64,000 nucleotides of DNA from Psychrosphaera algicola (GTDB taxonomy: Bacteria > Pseudomonadota > Gammaproteobacteria > Enterobacterales > Alteromonadaceae). The notes below the pieces were generated by a model. The model ran no database searches and was not told where the DNA came from. It saw only the letters and a list, made by a program, of their open reading frames with translations. Positions 23,455-34,394 of the stretch are shown here, one piece after another; position 1 is the stretch's first letter, and every line of letters starts with the position of its first letter. Location: positions 1,922,001 to 1,986,000 of the forward strand of contig NZ_JAQOMS010000002.1 of the NCBI RefSeq assembly GCF_028401425.1, given 5' to 3'. Position numbers and translations under genes: made by a program.

Positions 23455-24147
23455 TTAATGGGCAATAAAACTTGTAGCAACATTTTGGTCAGTAAATTCA
23501 GTTTCCGCCAAAGCGGGCTTAATTTGCCATTTCACGTCATTACAAAATTCGAGAAAAGAAACAAATAAACTTTGTTCGTCTAGGTCGGCTTCTTCAATAT
23601 CTTGTTCTTTAACATCCAAAGACAAAATAATAAGAGTATTTCGACTTGTTGGTAAGCTATGGAAAAACAAACTTAATTCATCGCTAGGAACATCACCAAT
23701 TAATACCGGCATAATCGAAAAATCGGTTAAACACGTTTGTAGATAGGGCAACTGAACTTCAATCCGAGCAGAGTGGTAATGCGCAGTATCATCTGCAACA
23801 ACAAAAGGTAATTTTTGCAACTGCGTACTTAGGCACTTGTTAATTGGGACTGCACCTAGAGGCGTGGTGAATTGATCACATGCCGGTACATGAATGCCAG
23901 TAGACTCGCCTTCTATGCAGCTAATCACAACCACTTGATCGATTACAGAAGACACTTTTGAAAGGTGCCTATAGGCGGCAGCGGTTATCTCACCACAATT
24001 TTGTATCGCATTGTGAGGAACGACTAACGCATAGGGCTGTACATTCGCTATTGGGTAAGCCAATAACAACTTGGCTACAACGGTGATGAGCTCATCAGCG
24101 TCGGCAGGATAATTATGACCTGCGGCACATGCTGGACGAATGACCAT
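23455..24147 (-). CDS. Memo-like protein (AmmeMemoRadiSam system protein B family)
   Basis: 230 aa. Family markers are RPACAAGHNYPADADEL at the N-terminus, LVVPHNAIQNCGEITAAAYRHL (the VPHAGY region) and HSARIEVQLPYLQ, which contains a conserved His. Memo folds like class III aromatic dioxygenases. In this protein the usual PHAGY reads PHNAI, so one metal ligand is kept but its context differs. The C-terminus looks shortened compared with the usual 265-290 aa. No radical-SAM or AMMECR1 partner is next to it. Confidence 0.82.
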   Translation of the reverse strand: MVIRPACAAGHNYPADADELITVVAKLLLAYPIANVQPYALVVPHNAIQNCGEITAAAYRHLSKVSSVIDQVVVISCIEGESTGIHVPACDQFTTPLGAVPINKCLSTQLQKLPFVVADDTAHYHSARIEVQLPYLQTCLTDFSIMPVLIGDVPSDELSLFFHSLPTSRNTLIILSLDVKEQDIEEADLDEQSLFVSFLEFCNDVKWQIKPALAETEFTDQNVATSFIAH

Positions 24148-24322
24148 TAAACAACTCTGTCTGTAAACATATAGAATAGTATAGATGACAACGAGATTAC
24201 AGCTAATTTAAATCGACATTTTCTACGATTCATTTATTCAATGATGACTATCGATTTTTGTAAATATTAATTTTAAGCAGGAAGCAATATACTGCTCACA
24301 TACCAACTTAGAGGAAAAGATT

Positions 24323-24586
24323 ATGTTTACAGTTATATTTGGTCGTCCAGGATGCCCATATTGCGTTAGAGCGAAAGAGATCGCTGAACAACTAGTTGAA
24401 CAACTAGACGATTTTAAGTTTCGCTATGTCGACATTCATGCTGAAGGCATTAGTAAAGCGGACTTAGAAAAAACCGTTGGTAAGCCTGTTGAAACAGTTC
24501 CACAGATTTTTGTAGACCAAACACATGTTGGCGGTTGCACAGAATTTGAAGCTTACGCAAAAGAAAACCTAGCGTTATATCAATAA
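24323..24586 (+). CDS. grxA: Glutaredoxin 1
   Basis: An 87-aa dithiol glutaredoxin. The active site is CPYC at residues 11-14 in GRPGCPYCVRAKEIA; the cis-Pro loop ETVPQIF and glutathione-binding GGCTEFEAY complete the fold. It matches the GrxA subtype (MFTVIFGR start), which reduces ribonucleotide reductase and other disulfides. A ribosome-binding site (AGAGGA) precedes the ATG, and a terminator follows at 24594. Confidence 0.97.
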   Translation: MFTVIFGRPGCPYCVRAKEIAEQLVEQLDDFKFRYVDIHAEGISKADLEKTVGKPVETVPQIFVDQTHVGGCTEFEAYAKENLALYQ

Positions 24587-24593
24587 ATTTGTC

Positions 24594-24626
24594 AACGTCC
24601 TTACGTTAACTGTTAAGGGCGTTTTC
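24594..24626 (+). terminator. Rho-independent terminator of grxA
   Basis: Stem AACGTCCTTA/TAAGGGCGTT (10 pairs with one G-U) followed by TTTT, starting 8 bp after the stop codon. Confidence 0.75.
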
Positions 24627-24888
24627 ATCTATTTATTGTGTAAACAAATTGCATTAACTTGTTGGAAACAATCGTAGTTAAAATGTAACAAATTGAATTT
24701 TAGTGTTTTTTATTAAACAAAATATTAAATTATGTCTTCTAAATTAGCTTTTTATTAGTAAAGGCTAAGCTAACGTCTTCGAATTAGCCGCTATATTGTC
24801 AATATTATCTTCTATAAACCGTTAAAACTCATGTTAAAAACGGTTGGGATCAGCTATTCTTCGCTTTTTTACAACTGCCTCAGATATT

Positions 24889-26191
24889 ATGCGATTTCCC
24901 GGACGTCGAAAGTACAAACATTATTTCCCTGTTGAACAAAAAGATCCTGTCAGTAACAAGATCGATACCGATGTTTTATTAAAACATCCTTATGTAGTTG
25001 GCATTGACCAAACCATTGTTGATATCGAGAGCAGATGTGAGCCAAGAATTGCTCGACCAGTTCAGCTTAAAAGTCGGACAGTCGCAATTAGTTGCCCCAG
25101 ACCTTGCTGAAAAGCTATATGAATATTTACTTGAACAGAAACTAATCACTGATCAACACGCAGGTGGTACGATTGGTAATACACTTCACAACTATTCTGT
25201 TTTAGCAGATGACCGTTCGGTGCTCTATGGTGTGATGAGTAAAAACATTCAAGTAGGTAATTACGCCTATCGCTACTTATGCAATACGTCGTCAAAAGTT
25301 GACTTGCAACAGTTACAACCCGTCGATGGTGCAATAGGTCGTGCATTCACCTTAATTACACCAGACGGCGAACGTACCTTTGCGATTGACTCCGGTGTGA
25401 TGAACAAACTTACCCCGGATTTTATCAATGAAGATTTGATTAAAAACGCCAGTGCATTTGTTATCAGCGCCTATTTTACTCGTTGTACAGGTGACGACAC
25501 ATTAGATAAAGCGACTCTTCAGGCTATAGAGTACGCCAACAAACACAATGTCCCTGTTGTACTCAGTTTAGGTACTCGATTTGTCATCGAAGAAAAACCA
25601 CAATGGTGGCGCGACTTTATCAAGCAACATGTGCAAATTATCGCAATGAATGAAGATGAAGCTGAAGCCCTTGTTGGCAGTAACGATCCACTTATCGCCT
25701 GTGAACGAATGTTAGAACTCGTTGACTTAGTGCTTTGCACTGCGGGTCCTGTGGGACTTTATATGGCAGGTTACACCGATGAAAAATACAAACGTGAAAC
25801 GCAGCGTCCGTTGCTGCCAAGTTCGATTAGCGAATTTAATCGATATGAGTTTTCCCGCCCATTAAGTCGTGCCGTTTGTGATAAACCTATTAAAATCTAT
25901 TCTTATATCGCACCGTATATGGGTGGTCCTGAAAAAATCACCAATACAAATGGGGCTGGTGATGGCGCATTAGCCGCGTTGTTACATGATATCGCTGCTA
26001 TTGACTACCACCGCATGAACGTACCAGAGTCGAGTAAACATGTTGTGCCAGCATTAACATACTCGTCGTTGGCTCAAATTTGTAAATACGCCAATCGTGT
26101 TAGTTTTGAGGTGTTATCTCAAAGCTCTCCACGTTTATCTAAAGGCTTACCAGAACGCGAAGATAACTTAGAATCGGCTTATTGGCACTAG
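24889..26191 (+). CDS. gsk: Inosine-guanosine kinase (frame broken near N-terminus)
   Basis: A PfkB-family nucleoside kinase that phosphorylates inosine and guanosine for purine salvage. The start MRFPGRRKYKHYFPV matches the Gsk N-terminus, then GIDQTIVDIE; the frame slips at about 25028 and resumes with ADVSQELLDQF. Nucleoside-binding GGTIGNTLHNYSVLADDRSV and the PfkB signature NTNGAGDGALAALLHD are intact, as is the C-terminal SPRLSKGLPEREDNLESAYW. About 434 aa restored, equal to E. coli Gsk. Confidence 0.96.
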
Positions 26192-26237
26192 TTGCTATTT
26201 AAGTTCGAGCAGAGTAATTAATACGAAACACCTAATA

Positions 26238-26270
26238 AAATGCCCACTAAAAATTAGTGGGCATTTTTTT
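26238..26270. terminator. Bidirectional terminator between gsk and hutI
   Basis: Long stem AAAATGCCCACTAA/TTAGTGGGCATTTT with a short AA-rich loop, A-run before and T-run after, between two convergent genes. Confidence 0.9.
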
Positions 26271-26294
26271 GATGAATACATTGTTTTTTATAAA

Positions 26295-27535
26295 CTAATT
26301 GTTGATTACTAACTGGCCATTTTGCCAACTTTTAACCAAAGGATTGACACCGAACGTATAGGCAAGCTCAGCTGGATGTTCAATTTCCCATAAGCACAAA
26401 TCTGCTTTTTACCTACTTTCAACACGCCTCTATCTGTAAGTCCCAGTGCTTTAGCTGCATTTAACGTAACCCCTTTTGTTGCTTCTTCTGGCGTTAACTT
26501 AAATTGGGTACATGCCATATGTAACATGAGTTTTAATGAGCATAACGGCGACGAAGCCTGGATTATAATCACTGCCGATGGCAATGGGGACATTGTGCTC
26601 CCGAAGCGCAAAAATAGGCGGTAACTTAGTTTCACTCAATGTATAAAATGCCCAGGTAATAATACGGCCACAGTGTTTTTATGTGCCATTTGTTTTATGC
26701 TTTGCTCAGACAAATACTCCAAATGATCCGCCGATAGGCCATCAAATTCAGCCACTAACTCAGCGCCACTTAAATCACTCAGTTGTTCAGCGTGCAACTT
26801 TACAGGCAAACCCAACTCATCTGCTACGGCAAATAACCGTGACATTTGCGCTCGTGAAAACCCAATGCCTTCACAAAATCCATCGACCGAATCGGCTAAA
26901 TCAAGTTCCACGACTTTAGGTAAGGTATCGGTAATTAAATAGTTAATGTAATCATCAGCACGGCCAGCAAATTCAGGAGGCAACGCATGGGCTCCTAAAA
27001 ACGTGCGTGAAACCGACACAGGCAATTGTGCCTTTAGCTGACTAGCTACACGTAACATTTTGATTTCATTGTCAGTATCGAGACCATAACCTGATTTGAT
27101 TTCCACTGTAGTTACGCCTTCGGAAATTAGCTGTCTAACTCTCTTTGTCGCACTAACTAATAGTTGTTCTTCATGTGCCGCTCGCGTTGCTCGAACTGTG
27201 GACAAGATCCCGCCGCCCTGCTCCGCAATTTGCTGATAACTAACGCCTGTCAACCGCTGCTCAAATTCTTTAGCTCGGGAGCCGGCAAAAACCAAATGGG
27301 TATGACAATCAATTAGCTCTGGTGATAAATAGTGGCCATTACCGTCAATAATTTCAGCGGCTTCAAACTCAGGAGCCGTTGACTCTGGGCCTAACCAAAC
27401 GATATTGCCATGACGTAACGCAATACAACCGTGCTCGATCAAACCATACGACGCCGAGACACTCTCGTCCATCGTCATCAGATTTACATTTTTTATCAGT
27501 AAATCAACCACTTGATTTTCAGTCTGTAAATTCAT
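26295..27535 (-). CDS. hutI: Imidazolonepropionase (frame broken)
   Basis: HutI hydrolyses imidazolonepropionate in histidine degradation. Metal ligands HTH in LIDCHTHLVFAGSRAKEFEQRL and the LHAEQLSDLSGA segment are visible, and the catalytic SDYNPG is at about 26560. The frame breaks near 26650 (CCTGGGG), at about 26553 and near 26400; the true C-terminus (VKSWQNGQLVINN) ends at 26295. Restored length about 413 aa. It is divergent from hutC, with an operator in the gap. Confidence 0.95.
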
Positions 27536-27590
27536 CTAAACAGATCCTTAATTTTTCGTTTGGAATGCAACCATACAACAATTTAAAAGT

Positions 27591-27600
27591 TGTATATACA
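27591..27600. promoter_or_regulatory. Putative HutC operator
   Basis: The perfect palindrome TGTATATACA lies between hutI and hutC. It matches the TGTATATACA core known for HutC operators in Pseudomonas and related bacteria. From here HutC could control hutI and its own operon hutCUH. Confidence 0.75.
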
Positions 27601-27659
27601 TCTTTATTGTGGCATTTTCTCATTTAATCGCTAATGTGACAAATTGGATTGAATCAAGT

Positions 27660-28367
27660 ATGGCAGCAAAATTTGAGCTAATAAAAAAATACATCTTAGA
27701 AAAGATCGAATCTGGCGAATGGCAAGAAAATGCTCCCGTACCATCAGAAAACAAATTGGCTGAAGAATTCAGTGTTTCAAGGATGACAGCACGCCGTGCA
27801 TTAGAAGAATTAAGCCAAAAAGACATTTTGGTGCGAACGAAAGGTTCAGGTACTTACGTAGCTTCGTTAAAGTCTCAAGGCTCCATGTTTGAAATTCGTG
27901 ATATCGCAGATGAGATAAAAGAACGAGGTCATGAATATTCTGCAACAGTTATTGAACTGGGTGAAATCGATGCAATTGCAGCCACTGCTATTGCCCTTGA
28001 TGTAAAAATAGGGGCGCAAGTACACCATTCAGTCATCGTTCATAACGAAAACGGCAAGCCTGTGCAAGTGGAAGAGCGATTTGTGAACCCTGAAATGGCC
28101 CCCGATTATTTAGGTCAAGACTACACTGAAATTTCGCCGCACGAATATCTATCGCAAGTTGCACCGCTAACCGAAGCTCGTCACACGATAGAAGCCATAT
28201 CTTCAACCCAACAAGTATGTGATTGGCTAAAATTAGTGAAAGAAGAACCTTGTTTGCAACTCATTAGACGCACTTCAAGCAAACAAGGCGTTGTGTGCTT
28301 CGCACGAATTATCTATCCGGGTTCTAGCTATCGACTAAGTGGACAACTGACCTTTTCCGACAATTAA
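27660..28367 (+). CDS. hutC: HutC, GntR/HutC-family histidine utilisation repressor
   Basis: 235 aa. An N-terminal GntR winged helix-turn-helix (PVPSENKLAEEFSVSRMTARRALEELSQKDILVRTKGSGTYV, described here by its start and end SENKLAEEF / TKGSGTYV) is followed by a C-terminal UTRA ligand domain (about residues 85-230) that senses urocanate in the family. I chose the ATG at 27660 (MAAKFELIKKYIL) because the family starts there; 17 further in-frame upstream codons do not match. It leads the hutUH genes. Confidence 0.95.
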   Translation: MAAKFELIKKYILEKIESGEWQENAPVPSENKLAEEFSVSRMTARRALEELSQKDILVRTKGSGTYVASLKSQGSMFEIRDIADEIKERGHEYSATVIELGEIDAIAATAIALDVKIGAQVHHSVIVHNENGKPVQVEERFVNPEMAPDYLGQDYTEISPHEYLSQVAPLTEARHTIEAISSTQQVCDWLKLVKEEPCLQLIRRTSSKQGVVCFARIIYPGSSYRLSGQLTFSDN

Positions 28368-28469
28368 AAACCCTGATAAAGCAAAATACCCATGACGTTC
28401 TACAACAATAGTTTGGTAAAAATAACAATAATAAAACCAATTTTACCCCTCTAAAAGAGAGAATAAAAT

Positions 28470-30142
28470 ATGAAAAATGAAAGATTAGACCCAACACGCA
28501 ATATCAAAGCCCCTACCGGCTCAACTATCACAGCGAAATCTTGGTTAACAGAAGCAGCCAAACGCATGTTAATGAACAACCTAGATAATGACGTAGCTGA
28601 ACATCCGCAAAACCTCGTCGTATACGGTGGTATTGGACGAGCTGCGCGTGATTGGCCGTCGTACGACAAAATTATAGAAGTATTAGATCAACTCGAAAAT
28701 GATCAAACTTTACTGGTTCAATCAGGTAAACCAGTTGGCGTGTTTAATACTCACGAAAACGCGCCTAGAGTATTAATCGCAAACTCCAACATAGTGCCGC
28801 ATTGGGCCAACTGGGAAACCTTCAACGAACTCGACAAAAAAGGCTTGATGATGTACGGCCAAATGACCGCGGGATCCTGGATCTACATTGGCTCTCAAGG
28901 CATAGTCCAAGGGACTTATGAGACATTTGTTGCAATGGCAAAACAACACTTTAATGGTGAAGCCAAAGGACGTTGGGTATTAACTGGTGGACTCGGTGGC
29001 ATGGGTGGCGCACAGCCATTAGCAGCCACTATGGCGGGCTTTTCAGCGCTGGTAGTGGAATGTGATGAATCACGCATTGATTTCAGAATTAACACCCGAT
29101 ACGTCGATAAAAAGCGACAACGCTAGATCAAGCATTATCCATGATAAATGAGGCAACCAAAAACGGCGAAGCCATTTCAGTTGGCCTTTTAGGTAATGCC
29201 GCAGATATTTTCCCTGAGCTAGTAAAACGCGGCATAACCCCGGATATCGTCACCGACCAAACTTCTGCTCACGACCCACTTAATGGTTACTTACCCATTG
29301 GCTGGACAATGGAACACGCTAAAGAAATGCGTCTAAAAGACGAAGCTGCCGTCGTTAAAGCCGCAAAGCAATCCATGGCAGTTCAAGTTCAAGCTATGTT
29401 GGATTTGCAATCTGCCGGTGCTGCGACCACAGATTACGGTAACAACATCCGTCAAATGGCATTAGAAGAAGGTGTCACCAACGCGTTTGACTTCCCAGGA
29501 TTTGTACCGGCTTACGTGCGACCACTGTTTTGCGAAGGCATAGGGCCATTCCGTTGGGTGGCGTTATCTGGTGATCCGGAAGATATCTACAAAACAGACG
29601 CTAAAGTAAAAGAACTTATTCCGGATAATCCACACTTACACAATTGGTTAGATATGGCACGTGAACGAATTCAATTTCAGGGATTGCCTGCTCGCATCTG
29701 CTGGATTGGGTTAAAAGACCGTGCGCGTATCGCACTGGCCTTTAACGAAATGGTGAAATCAGGTGAATTATCGGCACCTGTAGTTATTGGCCGTGACCAT
29801 TTAGACAGCGGTTCGGTTGCCAGTCCAAACCGCGAAACCGAAGCCATGTTAGATGGCTCAGATGCGGTTTCTGATTGGCCATTATTAAATGCCTTATTAA
29901 ATACAGCAGGCGGTGCAACATGGGTTTCTCTTCATCACGGTGGTGGTGTTGGAATGGGCTTTAGTCAACATTCTGGTGTTGTAATTGTCGCCGACGGTAC
30001 AGATGAAGCCGGTAAACGAATCGCCAACGTGTTATGGAATGACCCAGCGACTGGCGTTATGCGACATGCCGACGCGGGATATGACATCGCAAAAACATGC
30101 GCAAAAGAACAAGGGCTTAATTTGCCGTCCATCGACCTTTAG
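28470..30142 (+). CDS. hutU: Urocanate hydratase (frame broken)
   Basis: HutU hydrates urocanate to imidazolonepropionate using a tightly bound NAD+. Features are NLVVYGGIGRAARDWPSYDKI, the NAD-binding GGLGGMGGAQPLA segment and GVGMGFSQHSGVVIVADGT near the C-terminus. One A is missing from an A-run at about 29111 (the frame resumes with ATTLDQALSMI), splitting an otherwise full-length protein of 557 aa. Starts ATGAAAAATGAAAGA after AAAGAGAG. Confidence 0.97.
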
Positions 30143-30225
30143 TTCAGGCGAGGTTATCGAACGATTCGATTAATTCAATACGCTCACTCAATAATGTGAG
30201 CCATAAGATTTAAAAAGGTTACCCA

Positions 30226-31745
30226 ATGTACACACTAAAATTGTCACCATAGGTACGTTAACACTAGAACAAATGCGCCGTATATTTGATTCTCCAACGC
30301 AACTTGAATTAGACCCAACTTGTTTTGACGCCATCAATCAATCGCAAAAAGCAGTACAACAAGTGATTGACGAAGACCGTGTTGTTTACGGCATTAATAC
30401 CGGTTTTGGTTTGCTGGCAAATACCCGAATTTCAAAAGAAGAGTTAGCGGTTTTACAGCGGAAAATCGTCTTGTCTCATGCAGCCGGTACTGGCAAGTAT
30501 TTGTCTGATCGTGTTGTCAGACTCATGATGGCCCTTAAGATTAATTCACTTGCCCGTGGCTATTCCGGGATTCGTTTACAAGTCATTCAAGCCCTCATAA
30601 CCTTACTTAACCATGAAGTATACCCATGTGTTCCTGAAAAAGGCTCTGTTGGCGCATCAGGTGATTTGGCGCCGCTAGCGCACCTTGTACTGCCCCTATT
30701 GGGTGAAGGGGAAGTGACCATAAACGGTAAAATCCACACAGGTTTAGAAGGCATGAAATACGCTGGCCTAGAGCCAATCGAACTTGCTCCAAAAGAGGGG
30801 TTAGCGCTATTGAACGGCACACAAACGTCTACGGCATTGGCACTTCAAGGTTACTTTTTTGCTCAAGACTTACTTGCATCGTCAATTATGATTGGCGCAA
30901 CTACAGTAGAAGCGGCGATGGGTTCGCGCTCACCATTTGACGAACGAATTCACTTAGCCCGTGGACAACAAGGACAAATCGATATTGCCGCGGCATTTAG
31001 AGATGTCCTTGGGGACGGCTCAGAGGTCGGCAACTCTCATGTCAATTGCGAAAAAGTCCAAGACCCTTATTCACTTCGTTGCCAACCGCAGGTGCTAGGT
31101 GCGTGTTTACAACAGATAAGAAATAGCGCTGAGGTATTAACGATAGAAGCAAACGGGGTAACTGACAACCCGCTCATTTTTATCTCTGATGAAAGTACCG
31201 ATATTATCTCAGGTGGTAATTTTCATGCTGAACCTATCGCTATGGCCGCCGACAATATGGCACTAGCGATTAGCGAAATTGGGGCATTATCAGAGCGTCG
31301 AATGGCGATGTTGATAGATTCAAACCTCAGCAAATTACCCCCATTTTTAGTTGAAAACGGCGGGCTAAATTCAGGCTTTATGATTGCTCAAGTTACTGCG
31401 GCGGCACTGGCTTCTGAGAATAAAACATTTGCCCACCCGGCCTCTGTAGATTCTTTGCCAACCAGTGCTAATCAGGAAGATCATGTATCAATGGCAACAT
31501 TTGCAGCCAGACGTTTATCTGACATGGCTGAAAATACCTTCACGATCTTAGCTGTAGAATGGTTAGCGGCATGCCAAGGCCTTGATTTTAGAACCCCACT
31601 AGAATCCTCAAAATTAGTGGAAATAGGCAAGTCTCGATTACGAGCTGTTGTGCCATTTTACGACGAAGATCGTTATTTCGCACCGGATATGGAAAAAGCA
31701 AAACAGTTATTGCAAGCACGCGCCCTCGCAGATTTATTGCATTAA
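30226..31745 (+). CDS. hutH: Histidine ammonia-lyase (frame broken near start)
   Basis: First enzyme of histidine degradation, converting histidine to urocanate. The MIO cofactor forms from Ala-Ser-Gly in GSVGASGDLAPLAHLVL; other conserved parts are YGINTGFGLLANT, NSHVNCEKVQDPYSLRCQPQ (start and end of that block) and QEDHVSMATFAARR. One A is missing in the A-run at about 30240, so the first six codons (MYTLKI) are in another frame. Restored length 506 aa. It ends the hutCUH operon at the terminator at 31776. No hutG or hutF is present here. Confidence 0.97.
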
Positions 31746-31775
31746 ACTGGTATTCATAAAACCATTATCATCCGT

Positions 31776-31804
31776 AAAAAGGCACAACTATGGTTGTGCC
31801 TTTT
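31776..31804 (+). terminator. Rho-independent terminator of the hut operon
   Basis: Stem AAAGGCACAAC/GTTGTGCCTTT with a short loop followed by T-rich sequence, about 30 bp after hutH. Confidence 0.88.
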
Positions 31805-31998
31805 CTATTTTAATACTTAGATCCACTTCCCAACTGGAACTTTAGGCTGAAACAGTACTGTGCAATTCAAAAATACGTAAAATCAGTCCCTAGTTTCTTC
31901 AAAAACATAAACCAAAAAATGACAAATGGAGTAATATCTACGCTTATTTTTCCAATGATGCTGCCCCGCACTAAAAACAAGGATACTTCAAGGACATT

Positions 31999-33344
31999 AT
32001 GTCTAGAAAACGCCAAATGATTGATGCCATCAAACTAGGTTGGCCAATCTCATTACAAAACACATTAGTGACTTTACTTGGCATGATCGACGTTATCATG
32101 GTCAGTCATATAGGCGATGCTGCCATTGGTGCCGTAGGCCTCGGCAATCGCGTTTTATTTGTTGTTATGGTAATAATTTTTGGCCTCAGTTGGGGGTCGG
32201 GATTTTATCTGCGCAGTACTACGGTGCGCAACAAACCCATAAAATAAGACGAACCATTGTTATTGGATTTTCAATCTCTGTCGTTGCCCTACTGCCTATA
32301 ATTATTGCTAATTACTTTTTTGCCAGTGACATTATAGGCTTTGGTTCTACCGATTCTGAAGTCATTGAGCTAGGCACGACGTACCTATGGTTAGCCGCAC
32401 CAAGCCTCATTTTTGTTGCGGTTATTCAGATCCTTGAAAATGCTTTGCGAAGTGTTAACTAGGTAGAAATTGCCATTACTGTTTAGTGTTGTCGCAATAA
32501 TTCTTAATATTGTTTTAAACCTGTGGTTAATTAACGGTGGTTTTGGCGTCCCGGCTATGGGAGTTGCAGGTGCGGCCTTGGCAACAACGATATCAAGAGG
32601 TGTACAAGCGGTTGTTATGGTCGTTATGTTAGTCAAAATGGACCACTTCTTGGCCGTTCGATTAACTGATTTTTACCAAGCCAATGATTTAAAAGAATGG
32701 CGTAAATTGATTATTCTTATTGTGCCTATGATGTTTAGTTTTGGCGTGTGGGCATTAGGTTCATTTTGTTATCAGTTAATTTTCGGTCGACTTGGAACAA
32801 ATGAACTCGCCGTAATCAGTATGTTACTGCCATTAGAAGGCATGTTTTTATCACTCTTTTTGGTATTGCTGCGGCATGTTCAATTACCATTGGCCAACAT
32901 TTAGGGGCGGAACGAAATCAACAAGCCTAGGAAGTTGCCAAAACATTTACCTTTCTATCACCGCTTGTAGCCATAGTTATTGGATTGATTGTCATGGCTT
33001 TTCGGGATTTAATATTGTCTCCCTATGAAGGCGTGTCGCCCGTTACGTTAGCAATGTCTCATCAAATATTTTTCATTATTGCCGGTTTTGCGTGGTTGAA
33101 GGTGATTAATTTAACCCTTGCGATGGGAGTCCTTCGTGCAGGTGGGGATAATAGATATTGTTTAATTACGGATACAACCTGTATGTGGCTGATCAGTTTG
33201 CCACTTACATGGCTTGCCGCATTTTATTGGCACCTTGACTTCAAATGGGTTGTTTTAATTTCTTATTCAGAAGAATTAGCTAAAGGCGTAATGTTTGGTT
33301 GGCGGATGCGCAGTAAACGCTGGATCCGCAACCTAACACATTAA
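31999..33344 (+). CDS. MATE-family efflux transporter (frame broken repeatedly)
   Basis: A twelve-helix multidrug/Na+ or H+ antiporter of the NorM type. The start MSRKRQMIDAIKLGWPISLQNT is typical; hallmark segments are MIDVIMVSHIGDAAIGAVGLGNR, LRSVNQVEIA and the repeat-2 counterpart NELAVISMLLPLEGMF. Breaks: 32225 (G-run), 32459-32463 (CCAGG reads CTAGG, a Gln codon to stop), 32870 (T-run) and 32926-32930 (CCTGG reads CCTAG). Restored length about 448 aa, normal for MATE, so I do not regard it as a pseudogene. Confidence 0.9.
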
Positions 33345-33930
33345 TCAATCGTTTAACTTTGTACCTGTTTCCGGCTCAGTTGGGGAAAAGTATCGTTTAA
33401 TTAAATATGCGGTACCAACCCCACTGACAAATCCCCAGAAATGCGCAGCCCAAGATATATATGGGTTAAAGCTCAGTATCGATAAAACCGCACCACCAAA
33501 TAGAAACAACGAGACAATCGCAATGGCCCAGCTTTTAATGCTTGGATGAAAAAAGCGTATCCAAACAAAAATCCTAATAAACCATAAACTAGACCAGATG
33601 CGCCAACTACAACTCCCGCCTGAGCAAATAACCAAGTCCCGATGCCAGATCCAATAACGCTAAATAACATAACTAATCGAGCACGTTTACTGCCAACTGC
33701 CATTCTCACCAATATGCCTGTCCCCAGCAGCGCAATACTATTTGAAACAATATGACCGATACCACCATGCAGGAACGGGGAAAATATCATGCCGAATAAA
33801 CCATCTAGGCGCCGAGGACGAATACCAAACTGATTTAGGCTTATACCCACCAATAAAACATCAATAACAAAAACAGCCCACATAATTGCTAAAAGAATAA
33901 AGATATCTTTAGGGATGATTTTTTGGTCAT
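33345..33930 (-). CDS. Rhomboid-family intramembrane serine protease (frame broken)
   Basis: About 195 aa with at least five hydrophobic helices. The active-site Ser is in VVGASGLVYGLLGFLFGYAF (GxSG) and the catalytic His in SWAAHFWGFVSG; the HGGIGHIVSNSIALLGTG segment carries the conserved H and N that stabilise the oxyanion. Frame breaks are near 33545 (A/T-run) and 33915 (A-run); the ATG at 33930 gives MTKKIIPKDIFILLAIMW. It starts 4 bp after the stop of the DUF6471 gene, so the two are probably co-transcribed. Confidence 0.88.
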
Positions 33931-33933
33931 CGA

Positions 33934-34206
33934 TTAGTCCAATTGCTTAATGATTTCAGCTAATGCCACATCTTCTACATCTAATACTTGTACAATGGCA
34001 ACAAATAAATCGGCAGAAAACATGCCTTTACTCACTTTACTGCGCAGATTTTCAGGCGTCATTACAGTGCCAACGACTTCCAATTTCTCTGCTAAATCAT
34101 TGTATTTTAATCCTTTTAGCATCATAGCTGAACGTATATATCTGGCAATGGCTTGCTTATAGGGCGTCATTGCTTTTCGATTATTCACACTTTGAGTTTG
34201 ATCCAT
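33934..34206 (-). CDS. DUF6471-family small protein
   Basis: 90 aa, with the DUF6471 pattern YIRSAMMLKGLKYNDLAEKLEVVG then ENLRSKVSKGMFSADLFVAIVQVL. The arrangement (YNDLAEKL, then NLRSKVSKG) resembles a helix-turn-helix fold, so a DNA-binding role is possible but unproven. I prefer the ATG at 34206, preceded by AAGGTTGTGAG, over one 129 bp upstream. It is divergent from the yjf operon and may regulate it. Confidence 0.78.
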   Translation of the reverse strand: MDQTQSVNNRKAMTPYKQAIARYIRSAMMLKGLKYNDLAEKLEVVGTVMTPENLRSKVSKGMFSADLFVAIVQVLDVEDVALAEIIKQLD

Positions 34207-34328
34207 CTCACAACCTTCTATTGAAATAGTGTGATCCAGTCTTAATATTGATGGTATAGACTGATCACGTTTCAGAACATAATTTATAACACAAAAAAGA
34301 ATCAATTCGCAATTTTTGTGTTTCTTTA

Positions 34329-34356
34329 TTGACATAACAAAACATAGTGCTATATT
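34329..34356 (+). promoter_or_regulatory. Sigma-70-type promoter of the yjf operon
   Basis: TTGACA (34329-34334), a 16-bp spacer and TATATT (34351-34356) lie 39 bp before the yjfI ATG. This is one of the closest matches to consensus that I can see in the window. Confidence 0.65.
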
Positions 34357-34394
34357 CGTGACCTATGTTACACAAACATATTAAGGAAGCTAAC

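Noticed and set aside
30182..30201. Hairpin GCTCAC/GTGAGC between hutU and hutH as a terminator
   Set aside because: The stem is only six pairs with no T-run, and hutH follows closely; more likely an mRNA processing or chance hairpin.
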